Positions 27,786 to 36,046 of a stretch of 64,000 bases of DNA are shown here, in pieces. The position numbers and the translations under genes are program-made. Where the stretch lies: the NCBI RefSeq assembly GCF_937871615.1, contig NZ_CALMPA010000039.1, positions 1-64,000 on the forward strand, in the 5' to 3' direction. This DNA is from an uncultured Sphingomonas sp. GTDB lineage: Bacteria > Pseudomonadota > Alphaproteobacteria > Sphingomonadales > Sphingomonadaceae. How positions within the stretch are numbered: the first letter of the stretch is position 1; every line of letters begins with the position of its first letter. Below the pieces are notes generated by a model. That model was given only the letters and a program-made list of their open reading frames with translations. It ran no database searches and had not been told where the DNA came from.

Positions 27786-28985
27786 ATGAAATCGATCGAC
27801 CGCTACATGGCCCGGCTGATCGCGCTGCCGCTGTTCTCCACGCTCGTGCTCGCCGCGATGCTGCTGGTGCTCGATCGCATGTTGCGCCTGTTCGATTTCG
27901 TCGCGACCGAGGGCGGGCCGGTTTCGGTGGTGTGGCGGATGCTCGCCAATCTGCTGCCGGAATATCTCGGCCTCGGCATTCCGATCGGGCTGATGCTGGG
28001 CATCCTCCTCGCCTTCCGCCGACTCGCCACCTCGTCCGAACTGGATGTGATGCGCGGCGTGGGGATGAGCTACGGTCGGCTGCTGCGCGTGCCATATATG
28101 TATGCGGTGGGGCTTGCGCTGCTCAATCTGGCGATCGTCGGCTATGTCCAGCCGAAAGCGCGCTACGCTTATGAGCAACTGCGCTTCGAATTGCGCACCG
28201 GCGCGCTCGGCGCGTCGATCAAGGTCGGCGAATTCACCCATCTCGGCGATCGCACCACGTTGCGCATCGAACAGAGCCGCGACGACGGGCGCCAGCTTTC
28301 CGGCATCTTCGTCCACACCCAGACGCAGAAGGGCGACTGGATCGGCGTGACGGCGCAGCGCGGCCAGTTTCTCGCCACCGACGATCCGGACGTGATTATC
28401 CTGCGCCTGACCAGCGGCACGCTGGTGCACAACCGCAGCGATTTCAGCACCCCACGCGTACTGACCTTCAGCAGCCACGATCTGCCGATCAACCTGCCGA
28501 AATTCGAGCAGTTCCGCGTGCGCAGCGGCGAAAGCCTTGAGGCCACATTGCCCGAACTCGCCAGCACCGGCCGCCACGGGCAGACCGAGCAGGAACGCGA
28601 CGCCAGCCGCGCCGAATTCCATTTCCGCGTCGCCGAAGTGGCCTCGATGTTCCTTCTGCCGCTGCTCGCGGTGGCGCTGGGCGTGCCCCCGAAGCGATCG
28701 ACTTCGGCGCTGGGAGTTTTCCTGTCGATCGTAATCATCGTGACCTATCACAAGGTCAATCAATATGCCGCCTCGGTCGGCCATTTCGGGCGGATTGATC
28801 CGTTCTTCGCGCTATGGGTGCCGTTCGCGATCTTCGCCGCGCTGGTGCTGTGGATGTATCGCACGATCGCCTTCGTCCCCGGCGGCCAGCCGATCGGCGC
28901 GCTCGAACGCGTGGCGGGCAAGGCATGGAAATCCGTGGTGCGTCACCTGCCGGGCCGGCGGCATCGCGCGGGAGCCCCGGCATGA
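27786..28985 (+). CDS. lptF: LptF-family permease (lipopolysaccharide-type export)
   Basis: A 399-residue YjgP/YjgQ-family protein. The first three membrane spans come at about 10-110, followed by a periplasmic beta domain (about 130-275) and three C-terminal spans (275-375). RLATSSELDVMRGVGMSYGRLL is the conserved coupling-helix region that contacts the LptB ATPase, and EFHFRVAEVASMFLLPLLAVALGV starts the second membrane half. LptF pairs with LptG to extract lipid from the inner membrane. It overlaps lptG by 4 bp. Sphingomonads reportedly have glycosphingolipid instead of LPS, so the cargo could be sphingolipid (inference). Confidence 0.9.
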   Translation: MKSIDRYMARLIALPLFSTLVLAAMLLVLDRMLRLFDFVATEGGPVSVVWRMLANLLPEYLGLGIPIGLMLGILLAFRRLATSSELDVMRGVGMSYGRLLRVPYMYAVGLALLNLAIVGYVQPKARYAYEQLRFELRTGALGASIKVGEFTHLGDRTTLRIEQSRDDGRQLSGIFVHTQTQKGDWIGVTAQRGQFLATDDPDVIILRLTSGTLVHNRSDFSTPRVLTFSSHDLPINLPKFEQFRVRSGESLEATLPELASTGRHGQTEQERDASRAEFHFRVAEVASMFLLPLLAVALGVPPKRSTSALGVFLSIVIIVTYHKVNQYAASVGHFGRIDPFFALWVPFAIFAALVLWMYRTIAFVPGGQPIGALERVAGKAWKSVVRHLPGRRHRAGAPA

Positions 28986-30073
28986 CCTCGTTTTTCCCGT
29001 CGCGCACCATCTCGATCTACATGGGGCGGATGTTCCTCGTGCGGACGTTCGGCATTCTCGCCGGGCTGGTCCTCGTCCTCCAGGCGCTGGATTTGCTGGG
29101 GGAATCGGGCAAGATCCTCGCGGTGCCGGGCAATGGCGATGCCCAGGTGTGGCATTATGTCTCGCTGCGCGTGCCGCAGATCATCGCGCGCTTCCTGCCG
29201 TTCTCGGTGCTGCTCGGCACGATCCTCACGCTGATTACGATGAACCAGAACAGCGAGGTGATCGCGCTGAAGGGCGCGGGCATGTCCGCGCATCAGGTGC
29301 TGGCGCCGCTGATCGTCGCCAGCATCGGTGTCGCGGCGCTGAGCTTCGCCTTCAACGATCGCGTCGTGCCGCGCGCGACAGCGACGCTCAACCGATGGGA
29401 GAAGGTCGATTACGGGCCGATGCCGGTCGATCGGGGGGATCGAACGAACGTCTGGGTGCGTTCCGGGCCTGATCTGATCGAGGTCGATCGGATCAGCGGG
29501 CGCGGTGCTGCGGCGCAACTCGGCGGCATCACCGTCTATGATCGCAACGGCGGCGAATTGCGCGCCATCGTCACGGCGCGGTTCGGCAAGCGTTCGGGCG
29601 ATGGCTGGGCGATCTGGCCGGCGCAACGCTTCGATGTCGCCAGCGGCAAGGTGACGCAGCTTGGCGAAACCATAATCGCCACCGGGGTGACGCCGGATCA
29701 GTTCACCCTTTCCTCGGTCGATCCGGACGAATTGTCGTTCCGCGCGCTGAAGGAGGCGATCGACGATCTCGGCGCGGCGGGCCGCCCGACCAAATCGCTG
29801 GAAGGCGCGCTGTGGCACAAATTGTCCGGCCCGCTCTCCTCCGTGCTGATGCCGCTGCTCGGCGCGGTGGCGGCGTTCGGCATCGCGCGATCGGGCAAAT
29901 TGTTCGTCCGCGCGGTGATCGGAATGGCGCTGGGCTTTGCCTATTTCGTCGCGGACAATTTCGCGCTGGCGATGGGCAATCTCGGTGCCTACCCGCCGTT
30001 CCTCGCGGCCTGGGCGCCGTTCCTGCTGTTCCTGTTCATCGGCGAGACGGTGCTGCTGCGCACCGAGGAATGA
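28982..30073 (+). CDS. lptG: LptG-family permease (lipopolysaccharide-type export)
   Basis: A 363-residue partner of LptF beginning MTSFFPSRTISIYMGRMFLVRTF. It has three spans, then the coupling segment TLITMNQNSEVIALKGAGMSAHQVL, a periplasmic beta domain (about 120-255), and the second half KLSGPLSSVLMPLLGAVAAFG with three spans. The ATG lies inside the lptF stop (ATGA), and the frame is open further upstream only as a shadow of lptF. With LptB and LptC it would form the inner-membrane part of the Lpt bridge. It converges on the desaturase gene with a 13-bp gap. Confidence 0.9.
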   Translation: MTSFFPSRTISIYMGRMFLVRTFGILAGLVLVLQALDLLGESGKILAVPGNGDAQVWHYVSLRVPQIIARFLPFSVLLGTILTLITMNQNSEVIALKGAGMSAHQVLAPLIVASIGVAALSFAFNDRVVPRATATLNRWEKVDYGPMPVDRGDRTNVWVRSGPDLIEVDRISGRGAAAQLGGITVYDRNGGELRAIVTARFGKRSGDGWAIWPAQRFDVASGKVTQLGETIIATGVTPDQFTLSSVDPDELSFRALKEAIDDLGAAGRPTKSLEGALWHKLSGPLSSVLMPLLGAVAAFGIARSGKLFVRAVIGMALGFAYFVADNFALAMGNLGAYPPFLAAWAPFLLFLFIGETVLLRTEE

Positions 30074-30086
30074 TCCCGGCTCAGGC

Positions 30087-31181
30087 TCAGCCGCGCGGCA
30101 GCATCGTGCTACGCGCGATCTTGCCGATCAGATAGGGCAGGCTGCGATAATTGGCGTTGTGATAGGGCGACGCCGGCTCCAGCGCCGCCGTCAGCCGCCG
30201 ATGCGCCTCGCCCAGCGAGTGATAGGGCAGCCCCGGCAACAGGTGATGCAGCGCATGATAGCGCAGGCCCACCGGCGCCCACAGCGCAGGCAGCAGGCCC
30301 GGCGGCGGCACGTTGACCGAATCGAGATATTGCGCGGTGACGGTCATCGCCTCGCCCTCATTCTCCCACAGATGCGCGACAAGCGTGCGGACCTGATTGA
30401 GCACCGCAACGCCCGATGCCACCGCCAGCATGATCGCAAACGCGCGCAGCGGCAGCGTGCCCGTTGCGACCAGCACGATCAGCGCCACCGCCCAGACCGC
30501 GCAGGCGGCCTCGATCCGGTTCCACTGGGTACGAAATTCGCCCTCCGGCATCCGGCGGCGGAACGACGGGTTGATGGTGAGCGCGGAATAACGCTCCACC
30601 ACGGCGCGGCGCAGCGGCGGGATCACCAGCGAGAGCGGCGACAACACACCATAGCGAAAGATCAGCGCCACCGGCGCCAGCGCGGCGACGATGATGAAGG
30701 CCGGCAAGGTCCACGGCTTCATCAGCGCGAGCGGCAGATATTCGGGATCGTCCACCGTGCCGTAACGGGTGCGGGCGTGATGCAGGTTATGCACGCCCTC
30801 ATACATGAACGACGGCACCAGCATCGGCACCCCGATGAACAGATTATAGGCGAAGCGGAAACCCGGCAGCGCGGCGTGGCGCACATGCGTCAACTCATGA
30901 ATGAAGCTGAGCGCGCGATAGAGCGCCAGCACCGCGATCACCCCGGCGGCGATCGTCCACGCGGTGGAGTGGAGCGCGATCGCCGATACCAGCCCGGCAT
31001 AACCAAGCGCCACCGATCCTAGGAAATCGCCCCAATAGACGCGGGCGCGCGGCGCGTTGATATCGCGCGTGAGGTCCGCTGCGGCTTTCAGCATCGCGCG
31101 GTCATCCGCGATCGGCGCGCGGGGCGCGTCCGCCGCCGTGGCATCCCGCTCAAAAGTGATGGTCGTCATGATCTGGCCCAT
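30087..31181 (-). CDS. Fatty acid desaturase (membrane di-iron)
   Basis: A 364-residue membrane desaturase with three histidine clusters: HELTHVRH (residues 95-102), HNLHH (131-135) and HALHH (about 316-320). Membrane spans lie between them. It introduces a double bond into an acyl chain, perhaps of a lipid or a long-chain base. Start could be the ATG at 31181 or the one at 31169 four codons later. It is convergent with lptG and divergent from the GNAT-like gene. Its placement inside the spt neighbourhood makes a role in sphingolipid tailoring worth considering, but ordinary phospholipid desaturation is equally possible. Confidence 0.86.
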   Translation of the reverse strand: MGQIMTTITFERDATAADAPRAPIADDRAMLKAAADLTRDINAPRARVYWGDFLGSVALGYAGLVSAIALHSTAWTIAAGVIAVLALYRALSFIHELTHVRHAALPGFRFAYNLFIGVPMLVPSFMYEGVHNLHHARTRYGTVDDPEYLPLALMKPWTLPAFIIVAALAPVALIFRYGVLSPLSLVIPPLRRAVVERYSALTINPSFRRRMPEGEFRTQWNRIEAACAVWAVALIVLVATGTLPLRAFAIMLAVASGVAVLNQVRTLVAHLWENEGEAMTVTAQYLDSVNVPPPGLLPALWAPVGLRYHALHHLLPGLPYHSLGEAHRRLTAALEPASPYHNANYRSLPYLIGKIARSTMLPRG

Positions 31182-31290
31182 TGCCGCAAGATAGTGGCGA
31201 GACGGTGGCCTTTACAGGCCGCCTCCAGCCCCAATCATAACGGAAACGTCACTCGCCATGATCGCTCGGGGTGATTATTGCGCTTGATCC

Positions 31291-32445
31291 ATGGCATCCC
31301 CGCTCACCATCCGCCCCGTCCTGACGAAGCGCGATCGCAAGGCCTTCGTCGATTTCCCCTTCCACCTCTATCGCGACGATCCGAACTGGGTGCCGCCGCT
31401 TAAGGGCGAGGCGCTGGGGCTAATTACGCCCGAGAAGAACGGCTGGTATAGCCATGCGAAGGCCCAGCTTTTCCTTGCCGAGGAAGGCGGCCGGGCGGTC
31501 GGGCGCATCTCCGCGCATATCGACACGCTCGCGCTGGAAATGCCGCCCGAGCAGGGCTTTGGCCCCGGCACCGGCTTCTGGGGGCTGATGGAGGCCGAGC
31601 GCGAGGACATCTTCGTCGCATTGCTCGCCGCCGCCGAGGCGTGGCTGCGCGAACAGGGCACGACCCGTGTGATCGGCCCGGTCTCGCAGTCGATCTGGGA
31701 GGAGCCGGGGTTGCTGATCCAGGGCTTCGATCATCCGCCCACGGTAATGATGGGCCACGCCAGGCCGGAATATCAGGGCTGGGTGGAGCGCGCCCGCTAT
31801 CGGCCCGTGAAGCAATTGCTCACGTATGACCTGCCGATCGCCGACGGCTTTCCGCCGATCGTCAACCGCATCGTCGCCTCCGGCGAGAAGAATCCGCGCA
31901 TCCGCATCCGCAATGTCGACAAGACGAAGTTCGATGAGGAGGCCGCGATCATCCTCGCCATCCTCAACGATGCCTGGTCGGACAATTGGGGCTTCGTCCC
32001 GCTCACCCCGCCCGAGATCGCGGATGTCGGCGTCAAGCTGAAGCCGATCGTGTACAACGATCTGATCCGCATCGCGGAGGTGGACGGCAGGCCGGTGGCG
32101 TTCATGATGACGCTCCCTGATCTCAACGAGGCGATCAAGCCGCTCAAGGGCAATCTGCTGCCGTTCGGCTGGGCGAAATTGCTGCTGTGGCTACGCAAGC
32201 CCAAGGCGCGGACGATGCGCGTGCCGTTGATGGGCGTACTGAAGGAGCTTCAGGCGTCGCGCCTCGCCAGCCAGCTTGCCTTCATGATGATCGAGTTCAT
32301 CCGTCGCGACGCGGTGGCGCATTATGGCGCCACCCGCGCCGAGATCGGCTGGGTGCTGGATGACAATCAGGGAATGAATTCGATCGCCGAGGCGATCCAG
32401 AGCAAGGTCAACAAGGCCTATCAGATCTACGCGCGGGATTTGTAA
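31291..32445 (+). CDS. GNAT-fold acyltransferase-like protein; candidate bacterial ceramide synthase
   Basis: A 384-residue soluble protein of a family often left as hypothetical in alphaproteobacteria. The N-terminus reads FVDFPFHLYRDDPNWVPPL, the middle has GRISAHID and GPVSQSIWEEPGLLI, and the C-terminal GNAT-like half has FMMTLPDLNEAIKPLKGNLLP, LQASRLASQLAFMMIEFI and IGWVLDDNQGMNSIAEAI. Caulobacter ceramide synthase (bCerS) is a GNAT-superfamily acyltransferase encoded near spt. The gene here is about 6.9 kb from spt, so an N-acylation role in ceramide formation is plausible. The link is inference: I recognise the family only loosely, and the exact substrate is unknown. Confidence 0.6.
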   Translation: MASPLTIRPVLTKRDRKAFVDFPFHLYRDDPNWVPPLKGEALGLITPEKNGWYSHAKAQLFLAEEGGRAVGRISAHIDTLALEMPPEQGFGPGTGFWGLMEAEREDIFVALLAAAEAWLREQGTTRVIGPVSQSIWEEPGLLIQGFDHPPTVMMGHARPEYQGWVERARYRPVKQLLTYDLPIADGFPPIVNRIVASGEKNPRIRIRNVDKTKFDEEAAIILAILNDAWSDNWGFVPLTPPEIADVGVKLKPIVYNDLIRIAEVDGRPVAFMMTLPDLNEAIKPLKGNLLPFGWAKLLLWLRKPKARTMRVPLMGVLKELQASRLASQLAFMMIEFIRRDAVAHYGATRAEIGWVLDDNQGMNSIAEAIQSKVNKAYQIYARDL

Positions 32446-32494
32446 CGGGTGCAGGCGACCCGTGGCGAGGATGCCACGGATCGCCTGCCCGCCG

Positions 32495-32743
32495 TCACTT
32501 GGCGAACGGGTCGATCCCCAGATTGCTCCATTGCGCGCGGGTATGGCACACTTTCGTCGGAACGTTCGTGCCGATCATCGTATCGACGACGCAGATGCGC
32601 TGCTTTGGCGATGGCGACGGCGTGGTTGACGGCATGGTAGCCGGCGCGGCGGGCGGCTGCGCGACGGTGCGCGCGCCGGCCGGAACAGCAGCGACAATGG
32701 CGGCGGCGATCGACGTGGCGGCGATCAGGAACAGGGTCTTCAT
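32495..32743 (-). CDS. Small secreted protein of unknown function
   Basis: An 82-residue product with a signal peptide (1-24), a Pro/Thr-rich linker and a mature segment QRICVVDTMIGTNVPTKVC, where two cysteines 15 residues apart may form a disulfide. Its C-terminus is TRAQWSNLGIDPFAK. I do not recognise a function; such short Cys-pair secreted proteins recur in sphingomonads. It is a single gene convergent with the GNAT-like gene, preceded by an AT-rich upstream region with a palindrome. Confidence 0.7.
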   Translation of the reverse strand: MKTLFLIAATSIAAAIVAAVPAGARTVAQPPAAPATMPSTTPSPSPKQRICVVDTMIGTNVPTKVCHTRAQWSNLGIDPFAK

Positions 32744-32812
32744 GGCTTCCTCCTTCCGAAAATCCGAACAGCGCTTTCGTGCTGCGATTTCGGAATTGCA
32801 TCAGCCGTGCCA

Positions 32813-32827
32813 AACAAATAATTTGTT
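32813..32827. promoter_or_regulatory. AT-rich 7-bp palindrome upstream of the small secreted protein gene
   Basis: AACAAAT-A-ATTTGTT is a perfect inverted repeat in a conspicuously AT-rich stretch (about 32807-32850) amid GC-rich DNA. It lies 70 bp upstream of the minus-strand gene starting at 32743, so it may be part of its promoter or an operator. No known regulator's site is recognised. Confidence 0.35.
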
Positions 32828-32921
32828 GTTATTCAATATGTTAAAATGAAATCGTCACCATCCCGCCGCCGGATGTTGGCGGAATACGCGCCTTATCGGC
32901 ATAATACACCAACACGCAATG

Positions 32922-33746
32922 CTATAGCTCGGTGCGCACCCGCCACAGCTCGGGGAACAATTCCACCTCCAGCATCTTGCGGAGATAGGCCGCGCCCGCG
33001 GTGCCGCCCGATCCGCGCTTCAGCCCGATGATCCGCTCCACCGTGGTGACGTGATTGAACCGCCAGCGCCGGAAATAATCCTCCAGATCGACCAGCTTTT
33101 CCGCCAGCTCATACAAATCCCAATATTTCTCCGGCGCTTCATAGATCCGCCGCCAGGCTGCGATCGCCGCCGGATCGCACGGGCGTTGCGCGCGCCAGTC
33201 GCGGGCAAGCTCGCCCGCGGGGATGCCGCGCCGCGCGACGAGCATCAGCGCTTCGTCATAAAGGCTTGGCGCGGCAAGGATCGCGTCCAGCCCGGCCATC
33301 ACCTCCGCCCGGTGCGCGTGAACCGAAAGCGTCGCCATGTTGCGATTGCCGAGCAGGAATTCGATCGCGCGATATTGCCATGACTGGAAACCCGAAGACT
33401 GGCCGAGCGAGGCGCGGAATTCGGTATATTCGCTCGGCGTCATCGTGCGCAGCACATCCCACGCGCTGTTGAGCTGCTCGAATATCCGCGCGACGCGCGC
33501 CAGCATCTTGAACGCGGGCTGCAAGCGATCCGCGCGGATCGCGGCGACCGCGCTCGTCAGTTCATGCACCGCCAGCTTCATCCACAATTCGGATGTCTGA
33601 TGCTGAATGATGAACAACATTTCGTCATGCGCGGCGGAAAGCGGGTGCTGCGCATCGAGGATGCGATCGAGCCGCAGATAATCGCCGTAAGACATCGCAT
33701 CGGAAAAATCGGTACGCGCGCCGCTGGCCGGATCGTTGTCAGTCAC
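32922..33746 (-). CDS. kynA: Tryptophan 2,3-dioxygenase
   Basis: A 274-residue heme dioxygenase that opens tryptophan to N-formylkynurenine. It shows [36 protein letters not shown], the substrate segment [16 protein letters not shown], and the proximal heme histidine in [15 protein letters not shown], with the C-terminal [12 protein letters not shown]. The length is slightly under 300 residues like other bacterial TDOs. No kynB or kynU gene is adjacent, so the rest of the kynurenine pathway must lie elsewhere if present. It is divergent from a cysteine-synthase-family gene across 128 bp. Confidence 0.95.
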   Translation of the reverse strand: MTDNDPASGARTDFSDAMSYGDYLRLDRILDAQHPLSAAHDEMLFIIQHQTSELWMKLAVHELTSAVAAIRADRLQPAFKMLARVARIFEQLNSAWDVLRTMTPSEYTEFRASLGQSSGFQSWQYRAIEFLLGNRNMATLSVHAHRAEVMAGLDAILAAPSLYDEALMLVARRGIPAGELARDWRAQRPCDPAAIAAWRRIYEAPEKYWDLYELAEKLVDLEDYFRRWRFNHVTTVERIIGLKRGSGGTAGAAYLRKMLEVELFPELWRVRTEL

Positions 33747-33874
33747 TCGTCTTTCCTATCCTGAAGCAGCGTCCTTTAGGGCAAAGCGCGCGGGCACGCG
33801 ATGGTGGACATGCCCGCCAAAGCCGCGCACTGACGGTTTGGTAACATTCATCGGCTCCGGAAAAAGAATCTGTC

Positions 33875-34978
33875 ATGAACGCGCCGTCCCCGATCATTCC
33901 CCACCGAGATATCGTGCGCGATTCAGCCGCGCATCGCGCCTGGCTCACCGATGCGGTCCGGCGGATCGAGGCGGATTTCAACCGTTCGGCCGACACGCAC
34001 CTGATCCGCGTCGATCTGCCGCGCCATCCCGGCATCACTCTGTATCTCAAGGATGAAAGCTCGCATCCCACCGGCAGCCTGAAGCACCGGCTGGCGCGCT
34101 CGCTGTTCCTCTATGCGCTGTGCAACGAATGGATCGGGCCGGATACCTGCGTGATCGAGGCATCATCCGGCTCGACCGCGGTGAGCGAGGCCTATTTCGC
34201 GCGGATGCTGGGCTTGCGCTTCATCGCCGTGGTGCCGGCCACGACCGCCGCGCCCAAGCTCGACGCTATCCGCTTCGAAGGCGGCGAAATCCATACCGTC
34301 GACGATCCGCGCACCGTTTATGACGTGGCACAGCGGCTCGCGGCGGAAACCGGCGGCCATTATATCGACCAGTTCACCTATGCCGAACGCGCGACCGACT
34401 GGCGCGGCAACAACAATATCGCCGAAAGCATCTTCTCGCAGATGGCACGCGAGGAACGCCCTATCCCCGATTGGGTGGTGTGCGGCGCGGGCACCGGCGG
34501 CACCTCGGCCACGATCGGGCGCTTCATCCGTTATCAGCGCCATGACACCCGGTTGCTGGTCGCCGATCCGGTCAATTCGGTATTCCACCGGCACTATGCG
34601 GATCATGCGGTGGAGGAACTGCCGGAGGGCTGCGGCTCGTGCATCGAGGGGATCGGTCGTCCGCGCGTCGAGCCGAGCTTCGTGCCCGGCGTGATCGATC
34701 GGATGATCGCGGTGGACGATGCCGAGAGCATCGGGGCGATGCGCGCCCTGTCGGCGCGGCTTGGCCGGCGGGTCGGCGGATCGACCGGCACGAACCTGTG
34801 GGCCTGCGCGAAACTCGTCGAGGAGATGGCCACAGCCGGCGAGCGCGGCAGCATCGTCACTCTGCTGTGCGACGGCGGCGAACGCTATGGCTGCACCTAT
34901 TATGACGACGCCTGGCTCGCGGAGCGCGGGATCGACTGGCATCGCGCGGCGGAGCGGGTCGCCTCGCTCTGGCGCTGA
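33875..34978 (+). CDS. PLP-dependent cysteine synthase family protein, possible L-cysteine desulfhydrase
   Basis: A 367-residue fold-type II PLP enzyme. The PLP lysine lies in [11 protein letters not shown], followed by [15 protein letters not shown] and the glycine loop [14 protein letters not shown]. The C-terminal [15 protein letters not shown] serves the phosphate. The N-terminal extension before [13 protein letters not shown] distinguishes it from CysK, and the architecture resembles mycobacterial Cds1-type cysteine desulfhydrases. It may degrade cysteine to pyruvate, ammonia and sulfide; cysteine or cystathionine synthesis is an alternative. Divergent from kynA. Confidence 0.8.
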   Translation: MNAPSPIIPHRDIVRDSAAHRAWLTDAVRRIEADFNRSADTHLIRVDLPRHPGITLYLKDESSHPTGSLKHRLARSLFLYALCNEWIGPDTCVIEASSGSTAVSEAYFARMLGLRFIAVVPATTAAPKLDAIRFEGGEIHTVDDPRTVYDVAQRLAAETGGHYIDQFTYAERATDWRGNNNIAESIFSQMAREERPIPDWVVCGAGTGGTSATIGRFIRYQRHDTRLLVADPVNSVFHRHYADHAVEELPEGCGSCIEGIGRPRVEPSFVPGVIDRMIAVDDAESIGAMRALSARLGRRVGGSTGTNLWACAKLVEEMATAGERGSIVTLLCDGGERYGCTYYDDAWLAERGIDWHRAAERVASLWR

Positions 34979-34998
34979 CGGCGGGATAGCTACGCAAG

Positions 34999-35175
34999 GT
35001 GCCCGCCCTCACGATCCTCGCGACGGCCAGCGATGGCGCCCATAGCGGCACGATCCGCCAGCGCACCGCGCCCGAGCTTTCGGACATCGCATTGTTCGCC
35101 CTCGCCATCCTTGCGGTGGCGCTGACACGCCGGGCGTTGCGCCGACGGATGCGAAAACCGCCGCCGGACGGTTGA
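34999..35175 (+). CDS. Possible small single-span membrane protein with Arg-rich tail
   Basis: A GTG-started frame of 58 codons between the cysteine-synthase-like gene and hisE. The product has a hydrophobic segment SDIALFALAILAVAL flanked by TAPEL before it and TRRALRRRMRK after it. This order (Pro-Glu, hydrophobic helix, arginine cluster) recalls PEP-CTERM-type sorting tails and similar short sphingomonad proteins. The ribosome-binding site is weak and the frame overlaps no other gene. I cannot exclude that it is a chance open frame. Confidence 0.35.
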   Translation: MPALTILATASDGAHSGTIRQRTAPELSDIALFALAILAVALTRRALRRRMRKPPPDG

Positions 35176-35207
35176 CCGCGCGCGCGCCACGCGGCACCGC
35201 TGCCGCC

Positions 35208-35543
35208 ATGGCCGACGATATGCTCGATCGCCTCGAGGCGACGATCCGCGCGCGCAAGGACGCCGCGGCAATGAAATCCTATACCGCGAGCCTGTTCTTT
35301 CAGGGGCGCAAGCGGATCGCGCAGAAACTGGGCGAGGAGGCGGTGGAAACCGTTATCGCCGCCTGTTCGGGCGACGATGCGAAGATCATCCCCGAGGCCG
35401 CGGACCTGATTTTCCACCTGCTCGTCCTGCTCGCCGATGCCGATCTCACCCTTGACGACGTGCGCCAGGAACTGGAACGCCGCGAGGGCCAGTCGGGCCA
35501 TGACGAAAAGGCCGGTCGCCCGCTTTCCTTCCGCCCCGAATAG
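35208..35543 (+). CDS. hisE: Phosphoribosyl-ATP diphosphatase
   Basis: A 111-residue MazG-like hydrolase that converts phosphoribosyl-ATP to phosphoribosyl-AMP in histidine synthesis. It shows LEATIRARK, KSYTASLFFQGRKRIAQKLGEEAVETVIA and EAADLIFHLLVLLADADLTLDDV, the standard HisE pattern. The ATG at 35208 is chosen because the TTG-started extension (35172) overlaps the preceding frame's stop. Other his genes are not in the window. It is 11 bp upstream of the HIT gene, so they are probably cotranscribed. Confidence 0.94.
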   Translation: MADDMLDRLEATIRARKDAAAMKSYTASLFFQGRKRIAQKLGEEAVETVIAACSGDDAKIIPEAADLIFHLLVLLADADLTLDDVRQELERREGQSGHDEKAGRPLSFRPE

Positions 35544-35554
35544 GAGCCAGCCCA

Positions 35555-35947
35555 ATGGCCGTCGACGCCACCCTGCCCTATGACGACCAGAATATCTTCG
35601 CGAAGATCCTGCGCGATGAAATTCCCGCGCGCCGCGTGTATGAGGATGAGTTCGCACTCGCCTTTCACGATATCGCGCCATGGTCGCCCACGCATATCCT
35701 GGTGATTCCCAAGGGGAAATACGTCTCCTGGGATGATTTCACCGCCAAGGCATCCGATGCGGAGATCGCGGGCTTCATCCGCGCGGTGGGCAAGGTGGCA
35801 CGCGATTCCGGCCTCGTCGCACCGGGCTATCGCGTACTCGCCAATACCGGGCTCAATTCCCATGCCGAAGTGCCGCATCTCCACGTTCACATCCTCGCCG
35901 GGCGGCCGCTCGGGCCAATGCTGGTGCAGAACGACAGCCGCCGTTGA
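35555..35947 (+). CDS. HIT family protein (HinT-like)
   Basis: A 130-residue histidine-triad protein. It has NIFAKILRDEIPARRVYEDEFALAFHDI at the N-terminus, ILVIPKGKY, and the catalytic triad HLHVHIL preceded by SHAEVP. HinT-type proteins hydrolyse nucleoside phosphoramidates or related adducts. Its place directly after hisE is a recurring alphaproteobacterial arrangement. The start follows AGGAG a few bases upstream (35544-35548). Confidence 0.93.
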   Translation: MAVDATLPYDDQNIFAKILRDEIPARRVYEDEFALAFHDIAPWSPTHILVIPKGKYVSWDDFTAKASDAEIAGFIRAVGKVARDSGLVAPGYRVLANTGLNSHAEVPHLHVHILAGRPLGPMLVQNDSRR

Positions 35948-36046
35948 CCGCATCGGGGCATGTTGAGACTTTGCGGATGGGCCATTCGCGGCTAGGTTCC
36001 GTCAATTAACGTATTATGGCCGCCGGGGGGTGGTCGAGGGAGGATT

